Assembly (NCBI GenBank): GCA_013306675.1
Contig: JABLUY010000002.1
Coordinates: 1-64,000, forward strand
DNA: 64,000 nucleotides
Direction of reading: 5' to 3'
Origin: Thraustochytrium sp. TN22
Lineage: Eukaryota; Sar; Bigyra; Thraustochytrida; Thraustochytriidae
Shown: in pieces, positions 1 through 10,154 of the stretch
Numbering within the stretch: the first letter of the stretch is position 1
How the letters are laid out: every line of letters begins with the position of its first letter
The notes under the pieces: model-generated
Databases searched by the model: none
Told to the model about the DNA's origin: nothing
The model's input: the letters and a program-made list of their open reading frames with translations, nothing else
Position numbers and translations under genes: made by a program

Positions 1-993
1 ACCGCCATGGAACCCTTGTGCGAAGCCTGGGAGACCCCAGGCCCGTCGGAAAAAATAATCAAGCAGATTCATTGGCAAGGAGCCGCCATAGACAAGCGCG
101 GCGGCACGCGAGCCGAATGAGGAGATGAGCTGCTCCTCGGCTGTTTGAGATCCGGACCGATCCGCGAGTTGCAACTTCGTTTCTGTGGTTTGCTTACAAA
201 TCAAATACTTGTCGGTGAAGGATGCAGCAGGCGACTCAAGCTACAGATTATGAGCTTGGCAGAACAAACGTGCAGCAATGGCACGGCGACGACGGTCGTG
301 TTCCTGACAGCGCTTCCCACCCCCCAGCGTTATGCAGAATGGAAGGCCGCCGCTCTGGGCGCTCTTGTCATCACAGTCAGGGTGCTGGCAGCGCCAACCA
401 CCTCCGTGCGCGACGCAAAAAGGCCAAAAAGGAAGACCGGCGCCGTTCCTGGCGCTCTTGTCGCAGTCTAGGTGGGTGTTGGCAGCGGCGACCGCCTCCG
501 TGCGCGATGCAGAAAGGAAGACTGCCCGCGGTTGGCCTCCTGTCCGGTCCGCCTCAGCCCGCGCCTGCTTCCCGGCGCGCAAAGTCGCGCACAACAGTTT
601 GTTTCTGTTCACGAAAGCGGCAACACTGGCACTCGGGCAAGAGCGGCCGCACTAGCACTCGCCACGGCCAATGGCCAAGGCCGGGCCGACCGCGGGCTCC
701 GAGTCGCCCACCGGCGCCGGCGCGGCAGGCCGTAACCGCTACAGACGGAGCTGCCGAAGCATCGTTGCGCGAACCCGCCGGCGGTGGTTAGGAGCGCTGC
801 GAGAGCGCGGACTGCGCAGGCGGCAATCAATCAGTCAATCAAATCAATCGGTCGATCGATCGATCGAATCGATCCGCCAGTCGCCTCCCGCCGCGGCGCG
901 CGCGAGCGAGCGCGGGCGGAGGAGCGCGGGCGAGCGTGCGAGCGCGCCGCCTCGCGCGGCTCGGGACCCGCCGCCACGGCAGCGGGCGCGACG
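1..993. other. Intergenic spacer, no supported gene
   Basis: Several overlapping open frames exist on both strands, but none shows a recognisable domain and their composition matches GC-rich spacer. The stretch holds an imperfect repeat around 318-545 and a run of GATC/AATC words near 826-875. The last few hundred bases are CG-rich and probably include the promoter and 5' leader of the NSE3 gene. Confidence 0.6.
318..545. repeat. Imperfect tandem repeat, about 93-94 bp period
   Basis: The words GGCGCTCTTGTC (358 and 451) and CCTCCGTGCGCGA (401 and 495) recur at 93-94 bp with similar sequence between them. A third, weaker copy of the GTTATGCAGAATGG part lies at the left edge. It looks like a local duplication in spacer DNA. 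Confidence 0.55.
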
Positions 994-2007
994 ATGGCGA
1001 CGCGGTCGAGACGCTCGAGCAGGCGCGCGACGCGCGAGGAGGAACAGGAGCACGAGGAGGAGGAGGAGGAGCACGAGGACGACGACGAGGAGGAGGAGGA
1101 GGATGGAGAGGGCGGCGACGAGGACGACGCGGCCGCGCACGTTCCGAAAAGGCGAAAGGTCGGCAAGTGGGACGGCGGGCTTTGGGAGGTGGAGGAGATC
1201 GTCAAGGACGCGCTGGCGAAGCAGCGGAAGAAGGACGGCGACGTCGGCACCCCCACGACGATCCCCAACATGCCGGACGCCACGAGCAAGAAGTTGCTGA
1301 GCGACACCATGCGGTACATCCTCTTTTGCAACTTGACACACAAGCCGTGCAAGAACAGGGATATCTCTGCGCTGGTAGTCAAAGCGATGAACGTGAGCCT
1401 GAACAAAGAGCAACGGCGCATCCTGTTCCGCATTCTACAGGACCGTTTCGCCGACGTCTTCGGGTATCACCTGGTCAGCACGGCGCACGCACCGATCACG
1501 GACGCTGAGCGTGACAACGTCAAGAGCGCCAAGACTGGCGAGCGCAAGATCGCAGACACGGACAACTGGATCCTCCTAAGCCTGCACGAGTCGCCCGAGT
1601 TTAGGCTGCAAAAGAACAAGGACAACGAGAAGAATCCGGTGCGCGCCATGGCCATGGTAATTCTCAGCCTCATCATGCTCCACGACGGGCGAATCGAGGA
1701 GCCGAAGCTCATCTCCGAGCTCGTCAACCTTGGCGGGCTCTGTGATCCGGCCCAGAATAAGGTGCATGGGACGTCTGCTACATTTCCCGACGCGAGCAAG
1801 GCCATCAACCAGGTCAAGGAGCTTGGCTACATTTCGCGCAGCAGGACCGACAGGACGGACAATCAGGGCAAGATCATCCACGCGTACGGCTATGGCCCTG
1901 GTGCCCTGCTCGAGATTGGGCTTCCGAACATTCTGCGTTTTATGGAGGAGATTACGGGTGCTGGGCTCAAGCAGGACGAAGCCACCAGCATCCTCGAGGG
2001 CAAGTGA
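994..2007 (+). CDS. NSE3: MAGE-domain protein, SMC5/6 complex subunit NSE3-like
   Basis: 337 residues. The first ~60 residues are basic and then strongly acidic (runs of Glu and Asp). A basic KRRK patch follows, and from about residue 100 there is a MAGE homology domain: paired winged helices, with a conserved stretch around RDISALVVKAMN and a second block near VILSLIMLHDGRIEE. In other eukaryotes NSE3 binds NSE1 and NSE4 in the SMC5/6 complex, which acts in DNA repair and chromosome segregation in the nucleus. The ATG at 994 is preferred because upstream in-frame residues are low-complexity spacer and the acidic N-terminus starts right after it. A single MAGE gene in a protist is expected to be the NSE3 orthologue. 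No intron is needed. Confidence 0.85.
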   Translation: MATRSRRSSRRATREEEQEHEEEEEEHEDDDEEEEEDGEGGDEDDAAAHVPKRRKVGKWDGGLWEVEEIVKDALAKQRKKDGDVGTPTTIPNMPDATSKKLLSDTMRYILFCNLTHKPCKNRDISALVVKAMNVSLNKEQRRILFRILQDRFADVFGYHLVSTAHAPITDAERDNVKSAKTGERKIADTDNWILLSLHESPEFRLQKNKDNEKNPVRAMAMVILSLIMLHDGRIEEPKLISELVNLGGLCDPAQNKVHGTSATFPDASKAINQVKELGYISRSRTDRTDNQGKIIHAYGYGPGALLEIGLPNILRFMEEITGAGLKQDEATSILEGK

Positions 2008-2295
2008 CATGGATGAATGGAGTCAGGCCACGGCGCGAGCGGCGGCGGGCTCTGTGTTATTAAGCTGGCTGTGCAGCCCGCGATGCCGATTGCAGCTTTT
2101 GCTTGGTAACTGGTAAGCAGTAAAGAAGTCGCCAGTGGGCGTTACTTGTGTTGGCCAATACCAAGGGCTCTACACAGTGGGGGCACAGCTGGCTGGCTGC
2201 GCGCAGGCCGGCACGCAAGCACCAAACCCGCCTCCCTTCTTGCGTGCCCGCCCCGCCCCGCGTCTGTCTCCCTGCTGCCGAGTCACGCGCGCGCG

Positions 2296-3318
2296 ATGCA
2301 GTCGGGTCCGGGCGGGTCTGGGCGCAAGCGCGCCCGCCCTGCGGCCTCGGAGGCCGCGACGTCCGGAGCCAAGGCAGCGTCGGGTGAAGCGACTCGTGTG
2401 GCGGTGCAGCAGCATGCTCCTCTCAAGAAGCGCGCCAAGAAGACGAAGCGCGCCAAGCGCCCTGCAAGCGTGCCACTGCGCGGGTGGCAGCCGCTGACGT
2501 CGCAGAAGGAGGCGCGCAAGGTGACCTCCGCCTTTCATGCGCTCACACGCAAGTTGGAGGAGCTCGACGCGGCCGGTGGCGACAGCAGCAGCAAGAACAA
2601 GAAGAAGGAGCGCGCAGACCTGGAGGCGGAGCTCGTGGCGCTCGGCGGGCGGCAGCGGTATCAAGAGGCGTCCATCCTGCTTACCTCACTCAACAAAAGC
2701 TCAAGCAAGTGGGTTTTCCAGAATGTCACCAAGCTAGGTCTGCGCCCGACCAAGGGACAGCCACCGCTGGCCGTCCTGGAGGTGGGCGCTATCAACACGC
2801 AGCTCCTCGCCTGCCCATGGCTCAATGTGGACGCCATCGATCTCAAGTCACGGCACCCGTCAATTCGGGAGCTCGACTTCTTCGACGTCCCTCTCGACCC
2901 GCCCGGGCGCTACGATGTGCTCTGCAATGCCATGGTGGTCAACTGCGTGCCATCCAGCGAGTCGCGCGGTGACATGCTGCTGCGGTCCGCGCGCCTCCTC
3001 AAGCGCGGGGGGCTCTTTTGCCTCGTCCTCCCTCGTCGTTGCGTGGGTGCGCCCGAGACAAGCGGTCTCACGGAAATCTTCGCGCTGCTCGGGTTCGCGC
3101 TTGTCAACACGAGCGCGAGCCCGAAGATCTCCTTCTTCGCCGCGAAAAAGGAGAACGACTGTTGGCACACCGGTGGCAAGGCGGATGCGGACCTCGCACG
3201 CGCGCTCCAGAGGGTCAACCTGCGCTCCGAGGACGATTCTTTTTCCCTCCAGTTTCCAGCACGCCTCCTCGCGACGCACTGCTCCTGCGCCAACCGCGTT
3301 CAGCCAACGAGGCTGTGA
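2296..3318 (+). CDS. BMT2: 25S rRNA adenine-N1 methyltransferase, BMT2-like
   Basis: 340 residues. The N-terminus is Lys/Arg-rich and suits nucleolar targeting. From about residue 115 the protein has the BMT2 signatures: GGRQRYQEASILLTSLNKSS, then a SAM-binding segment LEVGAIN, an acidic-loop segment DAIDLKSRHPSI followed by DFFDVP, and NAMVVNCVP. Yeast Bmt2 makes m1A2142 in 25S rRNA; animal SAMTOR is a relative that senses SAM for TORC1. A basic N-terminus and ordinary length favour the rRNA methyltransferase role. The ATG at 2296 is the first that leaves a compact basic N-terminus; earlier in-frame codons are spacer. It converges with CEP131, with 176 bp between stops. Confidence 0.85.
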   Translation: MQSGPGGSGRKRARPAASEAATSGAKAASGEATRVAVQQHAPLKKRAKKTKRAKRPASVPLRGWQPLTSQKEARKVTSAFHALTRKLEELDAAGGDSSSKNKKKERADLEAELVALGGRQRYQEASILLTSLNKSSSKWVFQNVTKLGLRPTKGQPPLAVLEVGAINTQLLACPWLNVDAIDLKSRHPSIRELDFFDVPLDPPGRYDVLCNAMVVNCVPSSESRGDMLLRSARLLKRGGLFCLVLPRRCVGAPETSGLTEIFALLGFALVNTSASPKISFFAAKKENDCWHTGGKADADLARALQRVNLRSEDDSFSLQFPARLLATHCSCANRVQPTRL

Positions 3319-3494
3319 CGTGACTGATTGACTTGACCGAGAGGACATCGAGTCTTGATTGCTACCACCACGCCTGTGTGCGGTAATTTTATGGTGGTGT
3401 ACCTTCAAATGATCAGCAACAAGCAAAGACCAGGCAGGCCTGGCCTACTACAGGGAAACTGAAGAATAGTTTACATTTTTCGCGTGGCGCTTGC

Positions 3495-6029
3495 CTACAC
3501 ACCAGAGCCGCCAACAAAGTCGCGCCGTTGCTTCTCGAGCAACTCATCATAGGATGTGAAGCGGGCCTCCATGTCTTGGACTTGTGCGCGCAACGCGCGA
3601 ATGGTTTCGTCTTTGCGCGAGAGCGTGGCGCGCACGCGACGGTGGATCTCCGCGGTCTCCTCCTCGAAGGCAGCACGCAGGTCGGCCTCGGTTTGCTTGC
3701 GGGAGGCAGCCTCGCGCGAGAGGTCCTCGCGGAGGCGGTCGGCCGCCTCCTGAAGCTCCGCCTGGCGACGAATATGTGCAGCGTTGCGCTCTGCGTACTC
3801 GGCGCGGACCTGCTGCTCGCGCTCGGCGAGCGCGTCGTTTACGGCCGCTGCCTTGGCGCCCAGATCTACGAGACGTCGCTCGCGGTCCTCAGCCTGACGC
3901 TCCAGTGCGCGCACGCGTGCACTGGCCGCCTCGGCGGTCTGACGCTCCGCGCTGCTGGCGTCCCGCAGCTGTTCAAAGCGCGCGCGCCACTCGCGAGCCT
4001 CGCGCTCCGCCTCGTCCAGGGCGGCACGACCACGGGCTTCGACCTGCTGGACGGCCGCCTGCAGGGTGGCGTCCTTCTCCGCCGCCTTGGCCTCCTGCTC
4101 AGCGTAAAGCTTGCTGATGACGGCGTCAATCTGCTTATCGCGCTGCGCGGTGAGCTTCTCGCGCAGGCGCTTCTCGTCGGCAGCGGCCTGCTCCTCGACC
4201 TTACGCACGAGGCGCGCCTGCCACTGCTCCTTCTCCAGAGCCCACTTGTTCTCGAGCCCCTGCAGCTGCGCCTCGAGTCGCTGCTTCTCCACTTCAAGCT
4301 CCGCCTCGCGCTGCTGCGAGGCCTCCGCCACGCGCTCGCGCATGGTGACCTGGGCTTCCTGCAGTTCGTTTCGGTGCCGCTGACGAGCCTCTTCGAAGTC
4401 AGTCTCGGCGCGCGCTCGCTGCGCGCGCAGCTCCTCCTGATGCCGCTCCTCCATCTGGCGCAGCTTTCCCAGCATCGCGCTGCGCTCCGCCTTGCGCACG
4501 TCCTCCAGGTCGGCCTCGTGCCTAGAACGCAGATCGGTCAGGGCGCGCTCCTTGTCGCGCTCGTGTGCCTCGCGCATGGCGCGCACCTCGTCCCGGAAGC
4601 GGTCCTCAATCAAGCGTAGGTCCTCCTTGTGCTTTGCAAGAATGCCCTGCACCTCGGGCTCCAAGCCCTTAATAGTGAGCTCCTTGAGCTCCTTGGTCTT
4701 TTGCTGCTGCCAGCGCTGCCGCTTCGCCGCGTCCGCGGCTGCCATGGTCTCCTTGACGCGCGTCAACTCGGTCGCGTGGCGCTCATCCATGTCGCGCACC
4801 TTGCGGCTCATGTCCTCCTCGCCGCGCTTGATGCGCGCCGCGAGCTCCTCCACTTTGAAGGCAAGCTGCTTCTTGTCAGCCAGCAGCTTGTCGATGAACC
4901 CGAGGTGGCGCGCCACGGCCTTTTCGTGCTCCTTGCGCTGCTCCTCCATGGCACGCTGCGACTCCGCGGCCGCCCGGTGCGTCGCCTCGCTCCGCTCGCG
5001 CCGGGCCTCTTCCAGGGCGCGCTTCAGTGCCTCGATCGTTTTGCGCTTATCCTCCACCTCCAGCTTCATCGACGTGTATCGCGAGGAGGAGGACGTCGTC
5101 GAGGACCTCGGCCCGACCGACCCTAAAGTGTGCCGCGACGAGGATGTTGTCGAGGGCGCCGCCGGCGAGTCCGCCGCAAAGTGCGATCGCGTCTCGGACT
5201 CGTCTTCATGCGTCAGCAGCTGCGCCGGGACACGCCGCACGCCACGCGCCAAGCCGCCGCCGCGACTTGACCGCACGGCGCCACCGACCAGCGCGCCGCT
5301 GCCACGATCACTCTCGTGGCTGCTCCCGCACTCCTTACTGCTACTCTTGCGGCTACTGCCGCTGCTGGGGCCGTCGCGCAGCTCCTTGTGGCTCTTCGCG
5401 TGCATATGCTGCGCAACAGGGTGGGTGGACAGAGCCGAGGAGCTCGTCCCGCTATGTTTCGTGCGCGATCCATAAAGCGACCGGATATGCGCGCGCCTCC
5501 CCCCAGCGACACAGGCTCCGGCGCCTTTGCTCTCCCCGTCCAGATCAACGCCCTTGAAGGCCCTTCGCTCGTCGTCCTCATCGTCGTCGTCGTCATCTTG
5601 AGCGTCAAAGTCGTCAATCTCATCCTCCTCATCACCGTCCAATTCCTCCGATTCGTCTTCTTCGGCCAGCTCCCACTCGTAGCGCTTGTCGGCCCCGCGA
5701 TAGCCGAGCTGTGTCACCGTAGCGTCGCGCTCCTCGGCGGCGAGCTCCTCGGCCTCGTTCAAGAACGAAAGCAACTCGTCTTTGATGCCTGTTTCTGTCG
5801 CGCGGGCCACCTTGCGCGGCTTCTCTGCAAACGCGATGCGCGGCGGCCTTGCATTGATGCGTGCAGCGGCGTTCTCCGCGTCCACGTCCGCAAATTTGCT
5901 CTCAGGGCTGGCACTGCGCGCCGACGCGACCTGGTCGTCCGGCGATCGCTTTGCCTCTTCAGCAAGCCTCTTCCTGTTGAGTTTGAGCGAGTCCGCAAGC
6001 TGCTCCTTGCGCACCTTTCGCGACACCAT
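3495..6029 (-). CDS. CEP131: Centrosomal protein CEP131 (AZI1)-like coiled-coil protein
   Basis: 844 residues. The N-terminal ~330 residues are disordered, with acidic runs and Ser-rich stretches. The rest is almost continuous coiled coil. Family marks are the segment FIDKLLADKK, then KRQRWQQQKTKELKELTIKG followed by LEPEVQ, and a C-terminal VRATLSRKDETIRALRAQ, all matching the animal CEP131/AZI1 layout. CEP131 sits at basal bodies and centriolar satellites, binds BBSome-related cargo and is needed for cilium formation. The ATG at 6029 starts MVSRKVRKEQ. Together with MKS1 in this window it argues for a flagellated organism. Generic coiled-coil similarity is the main alternative, but the LEPE block is specific. 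Confidence 0.8.
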   Translation of the reverse strand: MVSRKVRKEQLADSLKLNRKRLAEEAKRSPDDQVASARSASPESKFADVDAENAAARINARPPRIAFAEKPRKVARATETGIKDELLSFLNEAEELAAEERDATVTQLGYRGADKRYEWELAEEDESEELDGDEEDEIDDFDAQDDDDDDEDDERRAFKGVDLDGESKGAGACVAGGRRAHIRSLYGSRTKHSGTSSSALSTHPVAQHMHAKSHKELRDGPSSGSSRKSSSKECGSSHESDRGSGALVGGAVRSSRGGGLARGVRRVPAQLLTHEDESETRSHFAADSPAAPSTTSSSRHTLGSVGPRSSTTSSSSRYTSMKLEVEDKRKTIEALKRALEEARRERSEATHRAAAESQRAMEEQRKEHEKAVARHLGFIDKLLADKKQLAFKVEELAARIKRGEEDMSRKVRDMDERHATELTRVKETMAAADAAKRQRWQQQKTKELKELTIKGLEPEVQGILAKHKEDLRLIEDRFRDEVRAMREAHERDKERALTDLRSRHEADLEDVRKAERSAMLGKLRQMEERHQEELRAQRARAETDFEEARQRHRNELQEAQVTMRERVAEASQQREAELEVEKQRLEAQLQGLENKWALEKEQWQARLVRKVEEQAAADEKRLREKLTAQRDKQIDAVISKLYAEQEAKAAEKDATLQAAVQQVEARGRAALDEAEREAREWRARFEQLRDASSAERQTAEAASARVRALERQAEDRERRLVDLGAKAAAVNDALAEREQQVRAEYAERNAAHIRRQAELQEAADRLREDLSREAASRKQTEADLRAAFEEETAEIHRRVRATLSRKDETIRALRAQVQDMEARFTSYDELLEKQRRDFVGGSGV

Positions 6030-7911
6030 CCTCTATGCGCGCGCGCGCGCGCGCCGAGCAGGCCGCCTTGCGTCGCTGCTGCGCTCGGCTTTGTGTCTCT
6101 CTTGCTCTTGCTCTTGCTCTTGCTCGCTCGCGCTCGTCGTGCGTCTCTATGGCTCGTCTTGCGCCTCTCCGCTCGACTAGCTTCCTCGACTGCTGGGCGG
6201 TCGCCTGCTCGCTCGCCTGCGCCGTTTGCGCCGCCTGCACAACCACCGCGTCCTGCTCGCTGCTCGGACCGTGACTGCTTCGAGTTCAAGTCCAAGGCCG
6301 AGTTTCGACACTGGAGGCGACAGGTGACCGTTGGACAACCGAGTGGACCGAAACTGGGCACTGCTCCGCTGTACGCACAGTCAGTCATCCGGACTCACAG
6401 TCAGGCTCACAGAAAAGAGAGAGGCCTGCACGAGAGTTCGTTCGCCTCACTGCATTGCGCTGGAAGAGCCAATGCCTCGTCAGCCGCGGAAGCCTCGGCG
6501 GCGTGGCCAAGGTAGTTGCACCAGCGAGAGCCTGAGGTACAAACCAAAATTGCGAACCTGTGGCCAGGTTCTCGTGCGAGCGCCAGGTGCCAGTTCACGC
6601 TTGGAACGGAGTCGCATGAGCAAGAAAGAACAGGCTGCCTGTCGTCTGTCGCCTGCTACGACTGTTGAGGAGCACCTATCCGCCGACGCGGAACCTTAGT
6701 CGAGTTACGAGAGTTATGGGTAGGAGAGATACTTGGTGCCCTTCTAACAAACGAAAAAGAGCCCCGCCCCTCGTCCACCGAGGTGGAGCGAGAGGTCGGG
6801 GCGAGAAAAGGTTGTGGTTGAGCGAACGCTGCTGCTCGTTGCTCTACTGCCTTCTCGCTTGCTATGATCCTCGCTCTCCGGCGATTCAGATCTGCTCGCG
6901 GTCTGGCATTGCTCGCTCGGCGAGCTGGCCGCGGCGTCTTGGACTCCGCGCCATGCGTTGATCTTGACCTCTTGTCCTAGATCCACGTTGTCAAACATTT
7001 GATCGTTGACTACCAGGATCCCGCGCCGCAGCTGTTGTTCTCGCTCCGCCCGCGCCGGTCGAGGTCGTCTAATAACTTACCGATGTGTGTGACCTCAGCG
7101 CGAGCGTGCTTACAACAGACTGCCGGCGGGTCTCATCTCGACCGTGGGCTCTTGGCCCTCGTCGACGTGATTGACTAGCCGCCATCCTCCCAACATCGAG
7201 CGACCTTTCTGAAGCTACTTTCTTTGCGAGCTCTCAGACCAACCAGCGCCATGTTTGCTCGCGATCAAATCCATTCAAGCGGTATCTCAGACTTTGGTCT
7301 GTGCAACCCGTCGAATCTATGCTGCCCGGCCCAACTTTTTCTAAGCACGGAGTAGCCCGAGCCTATCCCGCCATTCTGTCAGGCCAGCGGCAGCCAGTGC
7401 CGGGCCGACCTTCTTAGCTCTATCCTAGGCCAAGCTCAGAGCTAACGTAGAGGCTGGACAGCAGCCCTCGAGCATGTCGTGGCCCACACGAGTCTCTCAG
7501 CATGGCCTGGCGCATGTCTCACTTCGCCTCGCTCTCCAAGGTGAGCTGAGCTGAGGAGAGCTGCCTCTGAGGTCGCATTCCTCATCATCACTCTCGCACT
7601 GCACGCTCGCATTCCTCATCGTCACTCTCGCACTGCCACCACTGCGCGCCTGCATTCTGTCGCTCTCTCATCACCGTGACGCACGATGACAACCTAACGA
7701 CCGGAGTGGGAGCGCCAAGGCAACATGCTACCCGGCCGGCTGCAACTGGTTGCGCTCAAATCCCCAACACGAGAGCTGGCGGCGGCGCGACGCGACGCGG
7801 CACGGCGCGGGCCGGCGCAACGCGGCGCGGCTGCGTGCCCGGCGACGCGCCGGCGCGCGCGACAGCGGAACCTGGCTTGTGTCGGCGGAGGTTGGCACAG
7901 CAGGGGCGGTC
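6030..7911. other. Long divergent intergenic region
   Basis: Spacer between the divergently transcribed CEP131 and the 703-residue gene. The part next to CEP131 (6030-6250) is rich in GCGC and CTTGCTCTTG runs and is probably its 5' leader. From 6300 to 7570 the base composition is more even and no open frame has family features. No tRNA or other RNA gene was recognised by eye. Confidence 0.5.
7573..7636. repeat. Two-copy direct repeat, 34 bp period
   Basis: Two copies of a 30-bp unit beginning TCGCATTCCTCATC start at 7573 and 7607 and differ by one base. It lies upstream of the 703-residue gene. Confidence 0.8.
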
Positions 7912-10023
7912 ATGCGGCGAGGCCGTCACGCTGCCGACAGCGGCGCCGGGGGCGCGCGCGTGCGGCACGGCGCGGAGCGGCCGCTCGGATGGAGGCCTGA
8001 CGAGGATGAAAAGGCGCAGTTACTGTACTGGCTGCGCAGCTTGGGCGAGTTCGTCCCCGCGTCGGCATGGGACATGGATGGCGTGGCTCGGCACTTGGCG
8101 ATCCGCATCAAAGACATGCACACACGACGGGACGGCTTCCAGCCGCGGCAAGGCTCGATAGCGCGGCTATTCCGTGCCATCGTGGACCTGGAAGAGGAGG
8201 ACATGGCTGCATCGTTGAAGTCGTGGCTCGTCAAGGCGCTCCAGGCGCCTGGCCAGGAACACCGCGGCGACGTGTGGGCTAGGCCTGATCCTGAGCGTGC
8301 ATACGAGTACCGCGCGGTGGCCTCGACGCCGGCAGAGCGCGTGGACCAGCTCGAGACTGCTCTGGGAGGAGTTCCTTCCAGCATTCAGAAGCTCTTCTCG
8401 CGCACGACGCAGTGGTTCGATCTAGTGGAGGCCTTCGTGCGGGACGGCGCCACGGACCTCCTCGACTACCTCTTAGAGCAACACCCGGAGATCTGGGTGG
8501 AGCTCAACCTCGTCTTTGGAGCCGAGCGCCTGCTAGGCGAGGCCTTGGCGGAAAAGAAGGCAGCCCAACAGGCCGCGCAGGACAGCGACAATACTGGCCT
8601 CACAACAGCCCCAAACCTGGCGGCCGAGCCAGGAATCGCCGCCGACGCCATGCAAGATGCGCAGCACTTGGAGGACGACGAGCGTCCAGCGACGCTCGAG
8701 CAAGTGCTGGCGACTTGTCACCCTCGAGTCCGACCTGGCGCCGGCATCTTTCCGGAGAATGCGGAGAGCAAGTTCCGACAGGGCCTGTGGCCGGACCTCG
8801 CGCGGGACATCGAGGCCGTCTCACAGTTCCTTGGGGAGCTTGACGCAGCCAAGGCTGAGGTGGAGGCCGCGGAAGGCGGAGCGGCGCTGCACCCGCGTAC
8901 GTCGGACGTCTTGGAAGGCTCCTTCAGTTTCATCGAGATGGAGCGTGCCTGGGACGCATTGGAGGCCGCTGCTGGCGGCCGGGACAACGTGCTCCCAGCA
9001 ATGGCGCACTGGCAACGCCTGTCGAGAGGCTTCGTTCCCAACCAGGGCTGGTGGATCAACAAGATCCGATGGGTTAGTGACGCACTGCGACAGCTCGACG
9101 CGCTCGACGAGGGCCACCCGCACACGGTTCTCCTGCGCTTCGATCGGATCGCTTGGATGTATGGCGTGCTTCTGAGCGAGAGCGCACCCTCGCCGCCCGC
9201 TCTCGCGCGGGACTACGAGCGACGCGCCCTGAATCGATTGCACGTCGAGATTGTGGCCGGTCTCATGGCCTCGGTGGATGTGGAGCCTCTAATCGTCAAG
9301 GCGCTGCGTCAGCGCGTTCCGCTCTCGCGCATCGTCCCGGAGAAGCTGCGCGATCGTGCCACTGGCCTCCTGTTCCACGTAGCGACTGGCTTGCTCGATG
9401 CGAACAGCGCGCCGGGCCGAGAGCCGCTACGCCCCGCCTTGGTGCCCGCAGTCGCGCGCATCCTCGACAACGGCCACGCTGTCGACGTGGCCGCCATTGA
9501 CAAGGCTGAAGAGGAGCTGCGCGTCCTCGTGCGGAACCGAGTCCACAAGATTCGCAATGGCGCGCTCGTGGAGGCTGCGGAGGACGCCGTGGCGCGCGTG
9601 GATGGCTGGGCCGAGTCCGGGCCGCCCACCTTCGTGTATCGTGCGGAAGGCCTCGTGACGCCCGATGCGCTGCGCCGCTTCCTGGCAAGCGACGTGCGTG
9701 AGGAGCAGATCGCCGCACCGGGCGACGCAGACGCGACCCACTCAGGGGTGCTGGCCAGCAAGGGCCAGGACCAGGCGGTACTTCCTGCCGTTTGGGCAGA
9801 CTTGGTGCCGCTCGGGCGCGCAGAGCCGTCTTCCGACGCGGGCGCCAGCGGACTTGCGCTCACGAGTGTGGCTCTGACCAAGACGCTGCGCGTTCTCCGC
9901 GTGGTCTCGGCCGGACCGCAAAAGGCGCGCCTGGTACTTCTGCGCAAATATCCGGCCTCCATCCGCTGGAAGGAGTGCGTGGCGCTTGAGGAGCTGGCGT
10001 ACCTACACGCGATGCTAGCATGA
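7912..10023 (+). CDS. Unrecognised 703-residue protein
   Basis: The frame has coding character throughout (balanced residues, regular Leu/Ala/Trp spacing, no low-complexity runs), but I do not recognise a family. It is predicted mostly helical, with no signal peptide or membrane segment. The N-terminal 25-110 region, with a tryptophan-rich start (GWRPDEDEKAQLLYWL) and repeated Leu/Ile, resembles a small helical domain. The central part has a Gly/Ala linker and a segment WWINKIRWVSDAL. The open frame runs back to 7750, but without ATG; 7912 is the first ATG, and the next (MDGVARHLAI, 8074) would remove a good-looking segment. It converges with the ankyrin gene, 131 bp between stops. Confidence 0.6.
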   Translation: MRRGRHAADSGAGGARVRHGAERPLGWRPDEDEKAQLLYWLRSLGEFVPASAWDMDGVARHLAIRIKDMHTRRDGFQPRQGSIARLFRAIVDLEEEDMAASLKSWLVKALQAPGQEHRGDVWARPDPERAYEYRAVASTPAERVDQLETALGGVPSSIQKLFSRTTQWFDLVEAFVRDGATDLLDYLLEQHPEIWVELNLVFGAERLLGEALAEKKAAQQAAQDSDNTGLTTAPNLAAEPGIAADAMQDAQHLEDDERPATLEQVLATCHPRVRPGAGIFPENAESKFRQGLWPDLARDIEAVSQFLGELDAAKAEVEAAEGGAALHPRTSDVLEGSFSFIEMERAWDALEAAAGGRDNVLPAMAHWQRLSRGFVPNQGWWINKIRWVSDALRQLDALDEGHPHTVLLRFDRIAWMYGVLLSESAPSPPALARDYERRALNRLHVEIVAGLMASVDVEPLIVKALRQRVPLSRIVPEKLRDRATGLLFHVATGLLDANSAPGREPLRPALVPAVARILDNGHAVDVAAIDKAEEELRVLVRNRVHKIRNGALVEAAEDAVARVDGWAESGPPTFVYRAEGLVTPDALRRFLASDVREEQIAAPGDADATHSGVLASKGQDQAVLPAVWADLVPLGRAEPSSDAGASGLALTSVALTKTLRVLRVVSAGPQKARLVLLRKYPASIRWKECVALEELAYLHAMLA

Positions 10024-10154
10024 ACAAAGGGACTCCTTTTCTTCTATTCTTTTTCTTTTCTGTTCTCTCATCTTGGCCAAGCGGAATGCACACGAGAAAC
10101 GCACCACGAGGCCGACTCAACGTCGAAGTCTCAGGCTACCACCACGTCTCAGGC

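Noticed and set aside
832-875. GATC/AATC run as a telomere or origin element
   Set aside because: Too short and irregular to be telomeric, and nothing around it supports an origin.
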